From the NCBI GenBank assembly GCA_948474755.1, contig CAOLHI010001286.1, forward strand, positions 496,001 through 560,000: a stretch of 64,000 nt of DNA. The letters run 5' to 3'. The notes under the pieces are model-generated. The model saw nothing but the letters and a program-made list of their open reading frames with translations, did not search any database and was not told the DNA's origin. Positions within the stretch are counted from its first letter, which is position 1, and each line of letters starts with the position of its first letter. The translations under genes were made by a program, and so were the position numbers. Below, piece after piece: positions 47,216-59,314 of the stretch. This DNA is from Ctenosaura bakeri (Eukaryota; Chordata; Lepidosauria; Squamata; Iguanidae).

Positions 47216-47242
47216 TACCCCGGTGCCTTTAGGGTATTTAGG
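47193..47242. repeat. tandem duplication at the SINE 5' end, 28-bp unit
   Basis: CGGTGCCTTTAGGGTATTTA is repeated once exactly, at the outer edge of the 5S-derived SINE. Confidence 0.9.
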
Positions 47243-48700
47243 CCCTATCTGTTGCATAGCAGTGAGTTTTGGGTTTCAAAATTATTCCATGGGGAGATGA
47301 AACTTCTATTTTATACAAATATTAAAATAGCGGTTCTTGGTTCTTATACAGATTCTTAGACTGAAGTTACTAAAATGTTTTAATTTTTAATTTTTAATGT
47401 TTAGGCTGGATGTAATGATACATGGCACAGTGATTTCAAATGTATAACAGCAACCTGCAAAATGAAACTGTTACCTTGCTTGGGAGGGATGTATGCTGAA
47501 ATGTTAAGTTTTCTGCTCTAATGCTAGAAAGCACAAATTGTGTTCTTTGAATATAATAACCTTCTGTTAGTTACATTTTATAATAGACTGAAATCAGCAA
47601 AGGCTTGCAAAACAGCCCAGTCACAGAGAATGAAGTAGCAGGGTGCACAAAAGTTCACAGTTGCATTTCCACTGACTTTCCAGAATAGGCTATTGTAGCA
47701 GCGACAATGCAAAGAGAACATACAAGGCTGTGCTGAATATCTGTAAGCTTTTTTCTTTAAAGAAGGAATTACTGATGGGAACTAGTCAATTATATAACAG
47801 AGTTGTTCCCAAAGGCAGGAAAATGGGGCAACCTTTGTGCATAAGGATAAGCTCGTTATGTTGGATAACTTTGTTATGTTGGATGGCAATCCGTGTACAT
47901 ACAGATAATAAAAAGCCCAGAAGCATAGCCTGTGGAAGACATAGAGCTAAACAAGCAGAGTGCATTTGCCCTGGTGAATCCCAGTCAGTTCCTTGGCTTT
48001 CCCTGTGAAATTTCCATTTATTAAGGCTGCAGTATAAAACAGTCTTTTAATCTGACACTTTGCTGAAGGGGGGAAAATAACTTTAAAACATAAACTAATA
48101 GGGGAAACTCCAAGAGGGATCACTAGTAAATGGGGGCAAATTCATGTTGTGGTACAACCCAGGGAAGGAAAGAGAAGACAAACCAGGAACAAATGTGGGC
48201 AAATTTTTGATAGAAATGTTAAAGTGGTTAATAACCGTGTGCGTAGATTGGAGTTAACAGATGCATAGTGGAAAGGATATCTTGCCGTTGAAGATTTCTC
48301 ATTAGGTTCATAAATGCACAAGTCATGTTCCTATGTTATACTTTTATGTAAAAAAATCTCACGGATAACTTGATAGAATTCTCCCTCAGGATGAGAGCTT
48401 GATTTTATCATGCCCCTGTGATTTGCAAATTAAAATTGAGATTGGATGATAGATAGGTTTGTAGTTGGAAATGGGCACACTAATCCTATACTGTGATTAT
48501 GCCAGAGGCAGAGATGTGCTGCGGTTATACATGTACTCACCTGGAGAGAGGAACTGTGGACCATGAGAGGGCTACCCTGTGGCAGTGTTCTATTAGCATA
48601 ATTTCCTGACTGGTGGATTATCATGGATTCTGGAGCAGTGGAAGTTCTGCCTATTTTTTTTCTAAAAAAAAAAAACACCTACCTGTAACAGTAAATCAAG
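47243..48700. other. intergenic, no gene recognised
   Basis: No supported feature. Confidence 0.4.
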
Positions 48701-48702
48701 AG

Positions 48703-48930
48703 CTAGCATGGTACAGTGCCTTGAGCATTGGACTAGAACACTACAGTCTGAACCCCTGCTTGGCTATAGAAACGCATTGGGTGATCCTGGGCAAGTCACA
48801 CTCTTTCAGCCTTAGATGAGGCAATGGCAAACTCCTCTGAACAAATCTTGCCAAGAGAACCTTGTGACAGGATCATCCTAGGGTTACCATAAGTCAGAAA
48901 TAACTTTAAGTTACACAATAACAAGACAAA
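48703..48930 (+). mobile_element. complete tRNA-derived MIR-like SINE
   Basis: The best copy for reading the family. A-box-like TAGCATGGTACAGTG, B-box-like AGTCTGAACCC, core GGGTGATCCTGGGCAAGTCA, then GGCAATGGCAAACTCCTCTG, ATCTTGCCAAGAGAACC and a tail. Confidence 0.88.
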
Positions 48931-48965
48931 ATCCAAAGGAATATAAATAGGACTTGATTCTCAGA

Positions 48966-49374
48966 GGCCCTTTTCGCATGTTGCCTTTTTGCATGACGGA
49001 GGAGGGCATCTCGCGCGAGAAGCCTCCTCCGAAACGCTGCCACTTCCCTCCTCCTTCCTTCCACAGGTCACTTCCTGTTTGCACGACCGTCGCACGAGTG
49101 CCCCGCCCCTTCCTTCCACAGGGCACTGTGGGAGCTGTAGGCTGTGCTGGGAAAGGAAGCGTGACCCGCCCGGCTTGCCGACACAAGGGTGGCGCGAGCA
49201 TTGCGTGAGCGCGGGGCATTTTCGGCTACAAGCCGAAAATCAAAAAATGCATGCCCACCTTGCTGCAGCCTCGTGAGCGCCGCACAAGTGGGAGTGCGTC
49301 GTACGGAGAGGCGCTCCCGTTTGCGCGGTGCTCAAGGGGCGCTCGCGCTAAAAAAAAAACATGGGAAAAGGGCC
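48966..49374. mobile_element. GC-rich inverted-repeat element, copy 1
   Basis: Termini GGCCCTTTTCGCATG and CATGGGAAAAGGGCC are inverted copies. The interior is CpG-rich (GACGGAGGAGGGCATCTCGC) and holds an inverted repeat TTTTCGGCT/AGCCGAAAA at 49219-49239, as does copy 2 at 60818-61256. No transposase frame. Superfamily uncertain (hAT or Harbinger), as no clean flanking duplication is seen. Confidence 0.8.
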
Positions 49375-49377
49375 CTA

Positions 49378-50790
49378 GTCATTACTAATCTACAACTCAG
49401 TTTTTCAAGAGTACTGTAAGTATCCTAAGATTATGCTCCACTGCCTAGTAATTGCAATAAGTGATAAGAAAGTTTACAATAAGCCATAAGAAAGCAGAAA
49501 TAATGCCAATAGCAGCACCTCATGATTCATTACAACAATTACAAAACAAATTCAACAAACAGAAGGAGCCTTAAAATATTTAGGGAATTTTAGGATCAAG
49601 AATATTGATCTGAAAGAATTTTAATGAACTTTAAAGTCGAATACAGAACTGGAAGAAACTTACTGAGAGCTTTGCAGACCTATAGAGAACTTTGTCTGAC
49701 TTCAGACCCTTAGGCGCATGTTGGCAGGGAGGAAGTGAGAAAGACGTACCATTTGTGTTGTTTTCTCTCTTCCTTTATGGTTCTCAGTGTAACCAAAGGG
49801 AGGGAGATCTACACATCTGTGCACATCTGTGTAAGTTGATGCTATGTTGCTGAATACTGGGAAGCTGGTATCCACAGCTTTTCTTGGCGCACCGACTGCC
49901 AACCTCGGTCATGTCTCCTTTGCCCCTTTTCTGACTTTGGAGCTCAGACATTGGAAAAGAACCAGTCACTGAGGTTTCCATCATGACTGGGAGAGTGGAG
50001 CTGAAGTCATAGCTCTTCCTTGAGGTTAGACCTCTCACTGTTTTATGAACTGGGGAAGACCTGAGAGATCCTATTGTCCAGCAAACACATCCACAAGAAT
50101 CAGAAGACCGCACCACTAATTAATCTTGATACAGACTAACAGCTTTACAGCTTTAGAAATGATGTGAAATTCCATGCTTTTGTATTTCTTTCAGACGCTT
50201 CCTGTCTTTATTTGGTGTGGCATATTCTGTGGGTCTGCAGAAAAGTCTTTGAAAAAAAAAAGGTTCTCACATAATGCTGTTCTTATTTTGCATGTTTTCC
50301 CCTCTCTGCCTTTGGTTGCGTGTAAACTGTGTTTTCTCTTAACGTGGTTAATTATGAGTTTTTAATTAGTAATGAGTTTTAATAGCTTGTTTCTCTATTG
50401 GATTTATAGGTAAGAATTTCAAGACAGCAATAAAAATAATTCAAAAATATTCTGCAGCGCAGCGTAGGAAACAGGAGGACAATACAATATGAGGACAGCA
50501 AACATCTAAAGAACTCTTGTGAATCATTATCTGAATTGGGAAATCTCCAAAGCCTGCAAAGCCTCCAAAGTACCTTGGGTACCCTCTTCATCCTATTCTT
50601 AGCTCCTACAGAAACTATACAATATTCATACAACCCATAGCTATGCTGCTGGGAATTTATTGATGAGAATTAGCTTCCTGTCCTCATTTATACTGAGCTG
50701 CTTGCTGCATGGATAGTTACAGCACAGCAATAAAGCAGCATGAATGGATAAACAATAAGGAGGTTCCAAATCAGAGTGGGAATCATGTAG
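49378..50790. other. intergenic, no gene recognised
   Basis: No supported coding exon or named repeat. Confidence 0.4.
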
Positions 50791-50793
50791 TTG

Positions 50794-50981
50794 TCCAGAT
50801 GGGGCAGATTTGGCAGTGGAATATGCTGCCTTGGAGTGTGGTGGAGTCTCCTCCTTCTTTGGAAGTTTTTGAGCAGAGGCTGGATGGCCATCTGTCAGGA
50901 GTGCTTTGATGTGGGTTCCTGCATGGCAGGGGGTTGAACTCGATGGCCCCTGTGGTCTCTTCCAACTCTATGATTCTATGT
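50794..50981 (+). mobile_element. CR1 LINE 3' tail
   Basis: GGCAGTGGAATATGCTGCCT, GATGGCCATCTGTCAGGAGTG and GATGGCCCCTGTGGTCTCTT, ending TATGATTCTATG. Same end as the CR1 at 11.1-11.7 kb, shorter. A hAT-like palindrome remnant follows at 50995-51068. Confidence 0.9.
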
Positions 50982-51176
50982 TGTGGGACTTTAATGCACA
51001 GCATTCCCATCATTGACTATCCTGGCTTGGATGCTAGGACTTACAGTTTGACAATATCTGGGGGATCCCATTCCAAATGGATAAACAAATGGAGTGAATC
51101 TAATTTTAATTAAGAAGACAGAAACAAGGCAACTTCGAGGGCAAATTGTGATCTTTGACTATATAGTTGGTGTGTA

Positions 51177-51652
51177 CAGTTGGCCCCCCACATCTGCAGG
51201 TTTAACTTTGATGGAATTGATTATTTGCATTTTTTCCCCAAACCCTGTCCCCACCTTAGGTGCTTCTGGGGAGCCTTCCCTCTTGGCAGTTCTGATCAGG
51301 CAATGCAGCTCTTTAAAAATGTGCCTCTGGCCTTCTTCTTCCTTCACCAGCGACCACCCAGCCAGCTAAGGACAGCTCACAGCCGAATTTCTCGGCATCA
51401 CAAATTCTCTCCCAATGCCCCCTACATCCAAGGAAGGAGATGGGTGACAGAGAGGAAGTATAGGGTCACCATGTTGACACACACTCTTTTCCTGCTCCTT
51501 TCCTGACCCGGTTTGGGCCCTGAGTGCCTCTTCTTCTCACCATGCCATGACCCTCTTCCCATAGACACACCCACATATTTTGATATTTGCAATTTTTTCA
51601 CTTTTGTGGAGGTCCTGCACCCCTAATCCTTGCAAATCTGGAGGGCCAACCA
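51177..51652. mobile_element. Tigger/pogo-like MITE
   Basis: Preceded and followed by TA. Starts CAGTTGGCCCCCCACATCTG and ends GCAAATCTGGAGGGCCAAC. About 476 bp with no transposase. Confidence 0.72.
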
Positions 51653-52348
51653 TACTTAAGAGAATAAGCAAACAAGCAGAAGAGATGTGAAATCTACAGG
51701 AAGATATCTACTTATTATTTATCCTTTGTTTAGACTTAGATTCAGTAGTTACACTACAGACTCCTTCCTCAACCTGATGCCATTTAGCTGTTTTGGGGCA
51801 CAGTTCCAGCCAGCATAAGGTTATTGGCAGCACACACCAGCTAAATCACAGAAGTAATATCAAGATGGGTTTGGGGTTGAAAACATTCCACAGAACTAAA
51901 ATAAACTATAATACATAACTGAGAGCCATCAAGGGAGTGGTTGACTGATTGTTCCCAGATGGGTGGCTATGAGTTTGAATTCTGACAATTCTAGGCACTA
52001 TGAGCCATTTTAATTTTGTTTTTAAAGCATTTGTTGTTATTTGTCATCAAATCAATTTCAATTTATGGTGACCCTATGAATGGGAGACTTCCAAGACTCT
52101 TGATCCTCAGTTGCCCTGTTCAGGTCTTGTAAACTCAGGGCCATTGCTTTCTTGATTGAGTCCATCCATCTGTAATATTGTCTCTTTCCTTTCCTCCCTC
52201 CTTCCACTCAACCAGGCATTATCATCTTTTCCAGTCAGTTACATTGTCTCATGATATGACCAAAGTATAACAGCTCAGTTTAGTCATCTTGGCTTCTAAG
52301 GAGAGTTCTGGCTTGATTTGCTGTAAGACCCATTCATTTGTCTTTTTT

Positions 52349-54467
52349 ATTTTTTTTTTATTTTATTTTATTAAAGTTATAACAAACAATATTTACAAAT
52401 AATCATTCTTTCTTTTTATAAATATATAAGAAACAGAAAGCAAAGAAATATATACAAATTTATATACCTATATACCTATAAATTTATATACCTATCCAAC
52501 ATCTAATTCTATTTCTATTTCTTCTTCTTCTAAAAATATACACAAATGTATAGTTTCAACTTACTTTTTTCTTTCTTCTAGTTTTATTACTCATTTATTT
52601 TTCCAAGCTTCTATTGATCATTTCCCTTTTTATGTGACTTGCCATATAATTTTGAAAATAAAATTTTCAATTCCCTTTTCCCATATCTTTGCTTATTTTC
52701 ACTCTTTTCATATTTCTTTCTGAATCGCCCATTTTCATTGTATGTATTCTTTAATTGGTTTCAATTCTTCCCTATTTTCCCCTCGTGTTTCACCCTTAAG
52801 TGCCATTGTCAAATCATCCATCATTATAATTTCTGATAGTTTAACATCCCATTCCTCGATATCAGGTATATGTTCACACTTCCAGTACTTTGCATAAGTA
52901 ATCCTTGCATTTGATGCCATATACAGTATTATTCTCCAATATCTAATATGCTCTTTTTCTATTTGATGTAACATATTTAAAAGAAATATTTCAGGGTGCA
53001 AAGGAATATTAATTTGTAATATTTCCAATATTTTCTTTTGAATGCTTTTCCAATATCTTTTAGCTTCAGGGCATGACCACCACATATGAAAAAATGTTCC
53101 TTCTTCTGTCTTACATTTCCAACATTTACTGGAGATCTTGTAAATTTTTCTTGATTTTGCTGGGTCAAAGTACCATCTATAGAGCATCTTAAAGTAATTT
53201 TCTTTCAGCTTTTGGGCTAATGTAAATTTTTGTGTATTCTTCCAGCTTTTCTCCCAATGTTGCAAGCTAATTTCATGTCCTATATTTCTTGCCCATTTGT
53301 ATCATTGAATCTTTAATTATTTCTGTCTCTAATTCTCTGTTTAATAATATTTTGTATAATTGAGCCACCATATGGTCTTTTTTTTCAAGAATGACATTTT
53401 CAAATTCATTTCTTTTCCCTATAGTTTTTTCCCCTATAATTTCAAATCCTTCCAATTTGTTATCCATTTTAAATCTTTCTTTCAATATATAAGAACCATT
53501 TACATTTGAAACCTTCCATCTCTAGTTCCTGTTACCCTGTTTGCTGGGGCCTTCCCAACGGCTGTCAAAATTGTCTCTTGTGGGGAAAATTAGCTCTGAG
53601 CACTGCTTTAGCGATGCAAAGAGGACAGGGTAATTAAGGATCTTTAACCCAATGTTTACAGGGTCAGGCCCAGTCAGAAATCACACAAATTGTTTAAATT
53701 TAAGTATTTTATTGACATAGATGTTAAAAATCCTTACAATCACTCAGCTGCACTCACTCCAACAAGCATACTATAGAAATTTAGAAAGAGGTGAAAATTA
53801 AGAGAGAGAGAGAGAGACATAAGGGTTTGAGTTAATACTGTACCAATCCAGAAGTCTTCAGGTGGAGAAAACAATCTCAGCCACACCTTTTGAGGCTGAG
53901 GGGAGCTTACCAGCTTCATGTTTTGCAGATCTGAGAGAACTCAAAACTCCCCAAAACTCCAAAAACTCCAAACTCCAAAATGGAGAAGGAAAAGGGCCTA
54001 GTTATAGAGCTGATCCATGTCCTTGGAAACAGATGGCTGCAGTTTTATTAAGATGGATTTCAGCTTTTGTAGTTCAAAGACAATACAGCCAAACATCCTT
54101 GTAGATTCCTGGAAGATGAGTATCTCATCTGGAGATGCATACCTCAAGGTGTCAAATTCCAGGCTATTTGCATTGTTTATTTGTTCCCAGAGAGTTATTG
54201 TCTCCTGATCGCTGCTGAAAATCCATTCCAATGGCCTGTGAGCCATTTACAAGATTACCCAGGATGTGTGACAGAAAACCAGCTACTCTTTTGATCTATC
54301 TCCATAGCTCTACTGCCTACGTGTCCGTCCAGCATATCTCTATGGCTCACTATGTTTGATATAAAATAATTAGGATCCTCAGGACATAGTTTTTAGGTGT
54401 GTTAAGGGGCTTACAAATCCTCTCTTGTTTTTATTCTTAGACTTGTCTTTTCTTCTACTAAAATATC
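52349..54467 (-). mobile_element. 5'-truncated L1 inserted in BovB
   Basis: The minus-strand L1 has a T-rich start on the plus strand (poly-A tail inverse, 52342-52372). ORF2 pieces lie at 53485-53273 and 53265-52735, with KMLYRWYFDPAKSRKIYKI and CWKCKTEEGTFFHMWWSC. Imperfect direct flanks (CATTTGTCTTTTT and CATATCTGTCTTTTT) fit a decayed target duplication. A solo LTR interrupts it at 53528. Confidence 0.82.
53528..54386 (-). mobile_element. solo LTR, family 1, divergent copy 5
   Basis: 859 bp flanked by TAGTT (53523-53527 and 54387-54391). It shares CTGTTACCCTG at the end, GGGGAAAATTAGCT, and inverse poly(A) signal TTTTATTGAC near 53707, with U5 in the same place as the other copies, but the rest is more divergent. 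No genes. Confidence 0.78.
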
Positions 54468-54599
54468 TTCATATCTGTCTTTTTAGCAGGCTGCAGAATC
54501 TCTAGAATTCTTCTCCAGCACCACATTTCAAAAGAGTAGATTTTCTTCCAGACTGTTTTCCTCACTGTCCAGCCTTCACAACCATAATAGAAATTGGAA

Positions 54600-55535
54600 T
54601 TAATTTTAGTATATGATTAGCAAATTAACTGAAGAAAAATGTCCATATATACACTTGTGTTTTTTTTTAAATGCTTTTATTTTTTAATGAGAGGCCCTTC
54701 ATTTGGGTCAAGGGTGTGTCCCTTCTGCTCTGTTAGACTTCTAGAAACTGGCAACTGACACGCTGCTTTCCAGAGAGTGCCATACACAACTGGCACAGGA
54801 TATTTTCCTCCTCACCACACCCCAGCATTTCCTGAGAAGATTTCAATTCCTATTATTAGAGCCAATGGTTCTTCTGTTGATGAATATATAACCTAGTTTA
54901 AATGACTCACAGAGGAACAGACATCCTCCTGGCAAGATCATCTCATTTGCATAATGAGTGTCAATACACTCATTATGTGAATGAGACACACAGAAATAAA
55001 AGCAAACAGGAGAAAAGGTAGTAAAAACTATTTCAATTTAGTTCTTCATTTTTTGTTCTAATGGCATCTCCCATTCAGCCCTCCATAGAGTTTACTGGCA
55101 GAACAGTCCAATTCTGAATTCTCTGTAGCAGGTGTACCTGCATACTTCAATATGCTGGTGTATTGCATACATTGCTTGACTGAAAGTAAGTGAATAATAA
55201 AATCTTGAACTATACAATAATGAGGAAAAGGAAGGTGGAGGGGCCAAATAAATGCAGCATACTGTTTGGGAGGTGGAGGTTCATTTTATTGTTAGGCACC
55301 CTGAGGTGGCCATCTCGTGTGACTGACAGCAGTGGGAATGGGCATCAGAAAGTGAACTATGAATGCTACATACTTTGGCCTCCACCCCCTAGGTTATCTT
55401 GCTGTCCTTAGATTGGTGGTAGTGGTACTGAGGGAAGATTCAGCTGTCATTCATATTAGCTTCTCAAAAGAGAATGGGGGCAGGGATTTCATAGTATCAT
55501 TCCTCGTCGTCAGCAAAATGTCTTAGGCTGGTCCT
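54600..55535. other. intergenic, no gene recognised
   Basis: Contains a local inverted repeat near 54945-54985, where CATAATGAGTGTCAATACAC is followed by its near-inverse. Nothing else is supported. Confidence 0.4.
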
Positions 55536-55539
55536 GGAC

Positions 55540-56460
55540 CCAGTGGCATAGCTAGAGCATTTGTTTTTGCCGCCCCTCTCAATAAAACAAAAATTTTAAA
55601 GGGGAGAGGAGAAAGAACACCAGTCAGAATGATATTGCCCTTAAAAATCTCTCCACACCACCCTATCTGTTTCCCCCTCCCACCTCTTCCAAACGAGAGC
55701 AGGGAACGCAGGTGGAACCCCCAGGGTCCACTCTACATCCCTGTTCCCACAGGGCAAAGCCCCAGCAGGGGTGAGCACATGGGGGTTGTGCTCACGCGCC
55801 GTGGAACTGGGGCACTCAAGACCGCTGTTTCCTTTCCCTCTGCTTGCCTGCCTGCAACCAAGCCAGTGGTTGCACTCAGGATGGCGAGGGTGGCAATGGC
55901 GGCAGGTGTCCCCTTCGGCAGCTGGCCCTGTGGTGTTCTCTGCCTGCGGAGGCTTCTAAGTGCTTCCAAGGACATTGCCAAGGAGGGACCCCCCCCGCTG
56001 GAGAGCAGAGGTGGCCTCTTCCTCCCCCACCGCCCCCATGGGCGCTTCAGCTCTGTTCTGGATGGTGATGGGGCTTCTCCCCCACCTCCTCCCAAGAGAC
56101 TCTCCTCAGGGGGTGGGGGGAGGAGCAGAGAGAGTAGTTGCTGGTTGCTCCCACCCCTCCCCGTGTCCATCTGTCTGGGCTGCTGAGCACCAGAAGGGTG
56201 GCTGGGGGTCTTCTCCACTCCCTATCACAAGGAGGGGGGGCATACGTGCTCTCCCTCCACCCCCCTCAGTTCAGATGCTGGGCCAGCTATCAGGCAGTCA
56301 AAGGTCAGTCCTGCATGGGCAGTGGTTCCAGTCCATCTAGGAAGGCCAGCAGCTCCTCAGGGAGGCTCTGATGGGTGAGCGGGGCAGGCACTGGGATGGC
56401 TGGACAATGCCTCCCAAAAAGTGCCACCTGGGGCGGACCACAGCCCCCGCTCCACCTCTA
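55540..56460. repeat. GC-rich repeat-like block beginning CAGTGGCATAGCTAG
   Basis: Begins CAGTGGCATAGCTAGAG, followed by GCCGCCCCTCTC. It ends near CACCTGGGGCGGACCACAGC, next to a tRNA-SINE-like fragment (AAGTTCAAATCCTCACTCAG). Open frames on both strands (up to 185 codons) are Pro/Ser/Gly-rich and lack a domain, so I read the block as a repeat, not a gene. Its class is not determined. Confidence 0.4.
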
Positions 56461-56992
56461 CCTGGACCCAAGTTCAAATCCTCACTCAGCCATGTTTCTG
56501 CATCAGTCCCTGCTCTAATTGTGGTCATTTCCTAATTGCAAAGTGCAAACAGGCAATTTCTTCTAAAACTGGGCTGTTCTACTGCACCTTTGCATTTGGA
56601 ATAACTGAATGAATTAATCATGGCTTATGCAAAGATGCATCGAATGATACATTTCCAGTGGAAGCTGATTGGAAAGAGACTAGCCTGGGGTTTTTCAGCA
56701 GAAGCTCTCTGTTCCATCATCTTGGCCACTGCAGCTATACCATCAGAACACATTCCTCCTAGATACCTAACCCCTCTTTTCCTTTTTAATATCATCGGAT
56801 AATCATGAAAAAACAATAGCAGCAATAAGCAGAAGGAGGAGTTATTTAAACTGCTTTTGTAAAGCTTATTTGTGACTTTAATGTGGAATAAAGTGCTTCA
56901 ATTGGCAGAAGTTTGGGAAGCACTGGAAATCATCTGCTGTCACAGTTGTTCACTTTAATCCTGATTTAACACACACTTAACTTGAACTCAGG

Positions 56993-57959
56993 TGTAAGGC
57001 CTCACTTTGGGGTCCCCAATATCAGTATGGTTTGGATGGGCACCATACTCAATTGGCACCATATTTAACTGGAAACACACTTTAATTGGCACTGATATCA
57101 AAATCCAAGCTGAAGGTGACCAGGAGGTCAAACCAAAAGAGGAAGAAACTTGACTGTAAGCATGAGGTCACAGGCAGGTCAGCCTAAAACACCTTTTTGG
57201 TATAACCTAGGTCAATTATCAGGTAAATCACAGTTGTTTCAGAGAGTAATAGAAGCTGGAATTTCCTCGAGAATGCCATTGTGAGAAGCCCACCAGGACA
57301 CTGATTGACACCCATCCCCTGTGCACCTAGACTCCTTCCTCTTGCCTCATAGCAGCCACAATACAGAGCTATTACAACAGTCATCATATCTTTGTCATCC
57401 AAACACTGTGAACATTAGTGGGTTGCTAGTCCATTATCTGTACTACAACTCCCATTGTTCCACACCTGGAACTGCACATCTCCTCCACTGCCACAGACTA
57501 TTTTTTGGGTACAAATACCCCTGATTTCAGGATGACCAGTGCAGTCTCTCGGAGATCTACCTGTCACTCTGTCTGTCTGTCTCCTGAATGAGAACTGCCC
57601 TTAGGGTCTACCTAAGCTAGCCATATCTCAGCTTTTCAATACTCTTCTGGACTGGTAATTATAAACTCCATCCCTCAGCCTTTCTATACAAAATTCTTTC
57701 CTCCCTTGCTCCTTCAGTTAGCTCTTGTGTGAGTGTTTGAGTGTTTGTATTTTGTGTGCATGCATGAGTGAATTCCACCCAATAAAAAACACATTTTTAG
57801 CTTACTTTTGAATTTTTGTCTGGTTCTTTTCCTGCGTGAGCCTGTAAACATTGATAGGTAAGGTCTTGTTAAGTTACCCCCCTCTCACAGACCTCCTCTT
57901 TGAGCTAATTTATTCCCCACTTTTGCATAGAGATACTGGCATCATGTTTTGAGGTAACA
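56993..57959 (+). mobile_element. solo LTR, family 1, divergent copy 6
   Basis: Ends GAGGTAACA at 57959. U5 reads GAGCTAATTTATTCCCC. The poly(A) signal CCCAATAAAAAAC is near 57780. The start TGTAAGG at 56993 is inferred from near-matching flanks CAGG/CAGA. The U3 is unlike most copies. Confidence 0.65.
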
Positions 57960-58039
57960 CAGACTTCACTTGTTTGTTACAGTTATAGTAGTGATATGCT
58001 CCTCTAAGTTCAGGACTTAAAGATAGCACTCTGAAGAAT

Positions 58040-58400
58040 CTATTATTCTTTATTGTTATTTATTTTATTTATGGCCTGCCTTTCTCCCAGATTAAATCCA
58101 GAGTACAGATAAATTCATTCTTAATAATTTAAAAACTGAAAACTACTAAATAGGTTATCATATTAAAAATCACACAATTAATAGAAGTTTAATAGCATAG
58201 GAGGTGGAGGAAAGAGAAGCGTTAAGAAATAACCAGGTAAAAGCCAAAAAGATCTTTGCCTGCTGTTGTAAGGAGAGCATAGAGGAGACCAGCCTGGCCT
58301 CCCATAGGAAGGGATTCTGTAGCCTAGGGACAGCCACCAAAGAAGGATCTCTCTTGCACCTTCACCAAATGTGGCTGTGAGATAGTCTTTCCATGACTGA
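58040..58400. repeat. interspersed repeat shared with 62.4 kb
   Basis: TTTATTTATGGCCTGCCTTTC, then AAAGATCTTTGCCTGCTGTT and GGCCTCCCATAGGAAGGGATT, with the same order of blocks as 62305-62690. Class unknown. A solo LTR is inserted at its right end. Confidence 0.5.
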
Positions 58401-59309
58401 TGTTACCGTAGTTTCTAGCCCGGACTTGTGGGATATTAGATATCACTTTGATATCAATAATTTGGCCTTCTTTACCTATTCCTCTCCACATGCTGCGAGG
58501 CCCCCGGACAAGCTCGCAGACAGGCACAGCCGCTAATCGCTGTAATATTCCACACAAATACAGGCAGGCCAGAAATAGCCATCCTGCTTCTTCGGGAGAC
58601 CTCAAGGCAAGTACCCTCTTATGTATGCACACTACTTACAAAGAACTCCCTGCCCCGAGCAGGCAGCTTAAGACGAATGCTCATCTGTCAAGCACTCTGC
58701 GTTTGCATATTGTCTACTCTATTGATAATTCGGACTTAACTCAATCATGCTAAATTCTAACCTTTCGGAGGCTTTGTCTCCAGCCCGAAACTCATTGTTT
58801 TCCCCAAGTACAGACTAGCCTACGGCCACATTTTCCCCTATAAGAACCCCTGACTTTGAGAGCTTCCTCGGATCGCTCCCAACTTCCATCCCGCCTTGCT
58901 GCCACTTTGCTTGGCAAGCCTTCTCCTCAGTCCCACTTACTGAGAACTTCACAGCTACAAACTTCTGCTGTAGACTACCCTGACTTCAGGACAGGTGTAG
59001 TATTACCCAAACCAATAACTCCTCTAAAAATCCCTCTATCCAACTCCAACCTTTATTTCTATAGTTATCTGTGTGAGTGTGTTGCATACACTGTTTTGAT
59101 TGTATCTTAATAAAAACAATTATTATTATTATTTCACTTCTGTTTGCTTCTTGACTTGGCCTGACCCTGTAGATATTGGGTAAAAGTTCTCGCTCCGTTG
59201 CCCTGCCTCTAATATTACTAGCTTGTGCTCTTTGACTAATTTCCCCAACTTGTATAACTTGGAGCACACTTAGGTGTCCCTCACGGGACCCCCAGAAATC
59301 AGGGTAACA
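58401..59309 (+). mobile_element. solo LTR, family 1, copy 7
   Basis: TGTTACC at 58401 to GTAACA ending 59309, flanked by CTGA (58397-58400 and 59310-59313). It has CTATAAGAACCCC near 58839 and AATAAAAAC near 59109. Confidence 0.9.
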
Positions 59310-59314
59310 CTGAC

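Larger units (their letters stand above)
52040..54590 (-). mobile_element. BovB/RTE LINE split by an L1 insertion
   Basis: Two blocks of antisense BovB-like sequence: 52040-52348 (ATTTATGGTGACCCTATGAAT, GAGTCCATCCATCTG, GAGAGTTCTGGCTTGATTTG) and about 54468-54590 (CTTCTCCAGCACCACATTTC, TTTCCTCACTGTCCAGCC). They join in the order expected of one element once the L1 between them is removed. The coding frame is gone. Confidence 0.8.

Noticed and set aside
48703..48775. tRNA gene
   Set aside because: A- and B-box-like motifs are present but there is no cloverleaf potential, and the MIR-like core follows directly.
55629..56340. Frames up to 185 codons in the GC-rich block
   Set aside because: Low-complexity Pro/Ser/Gly content on both strands, no splice context, and the start resembles a repeat.
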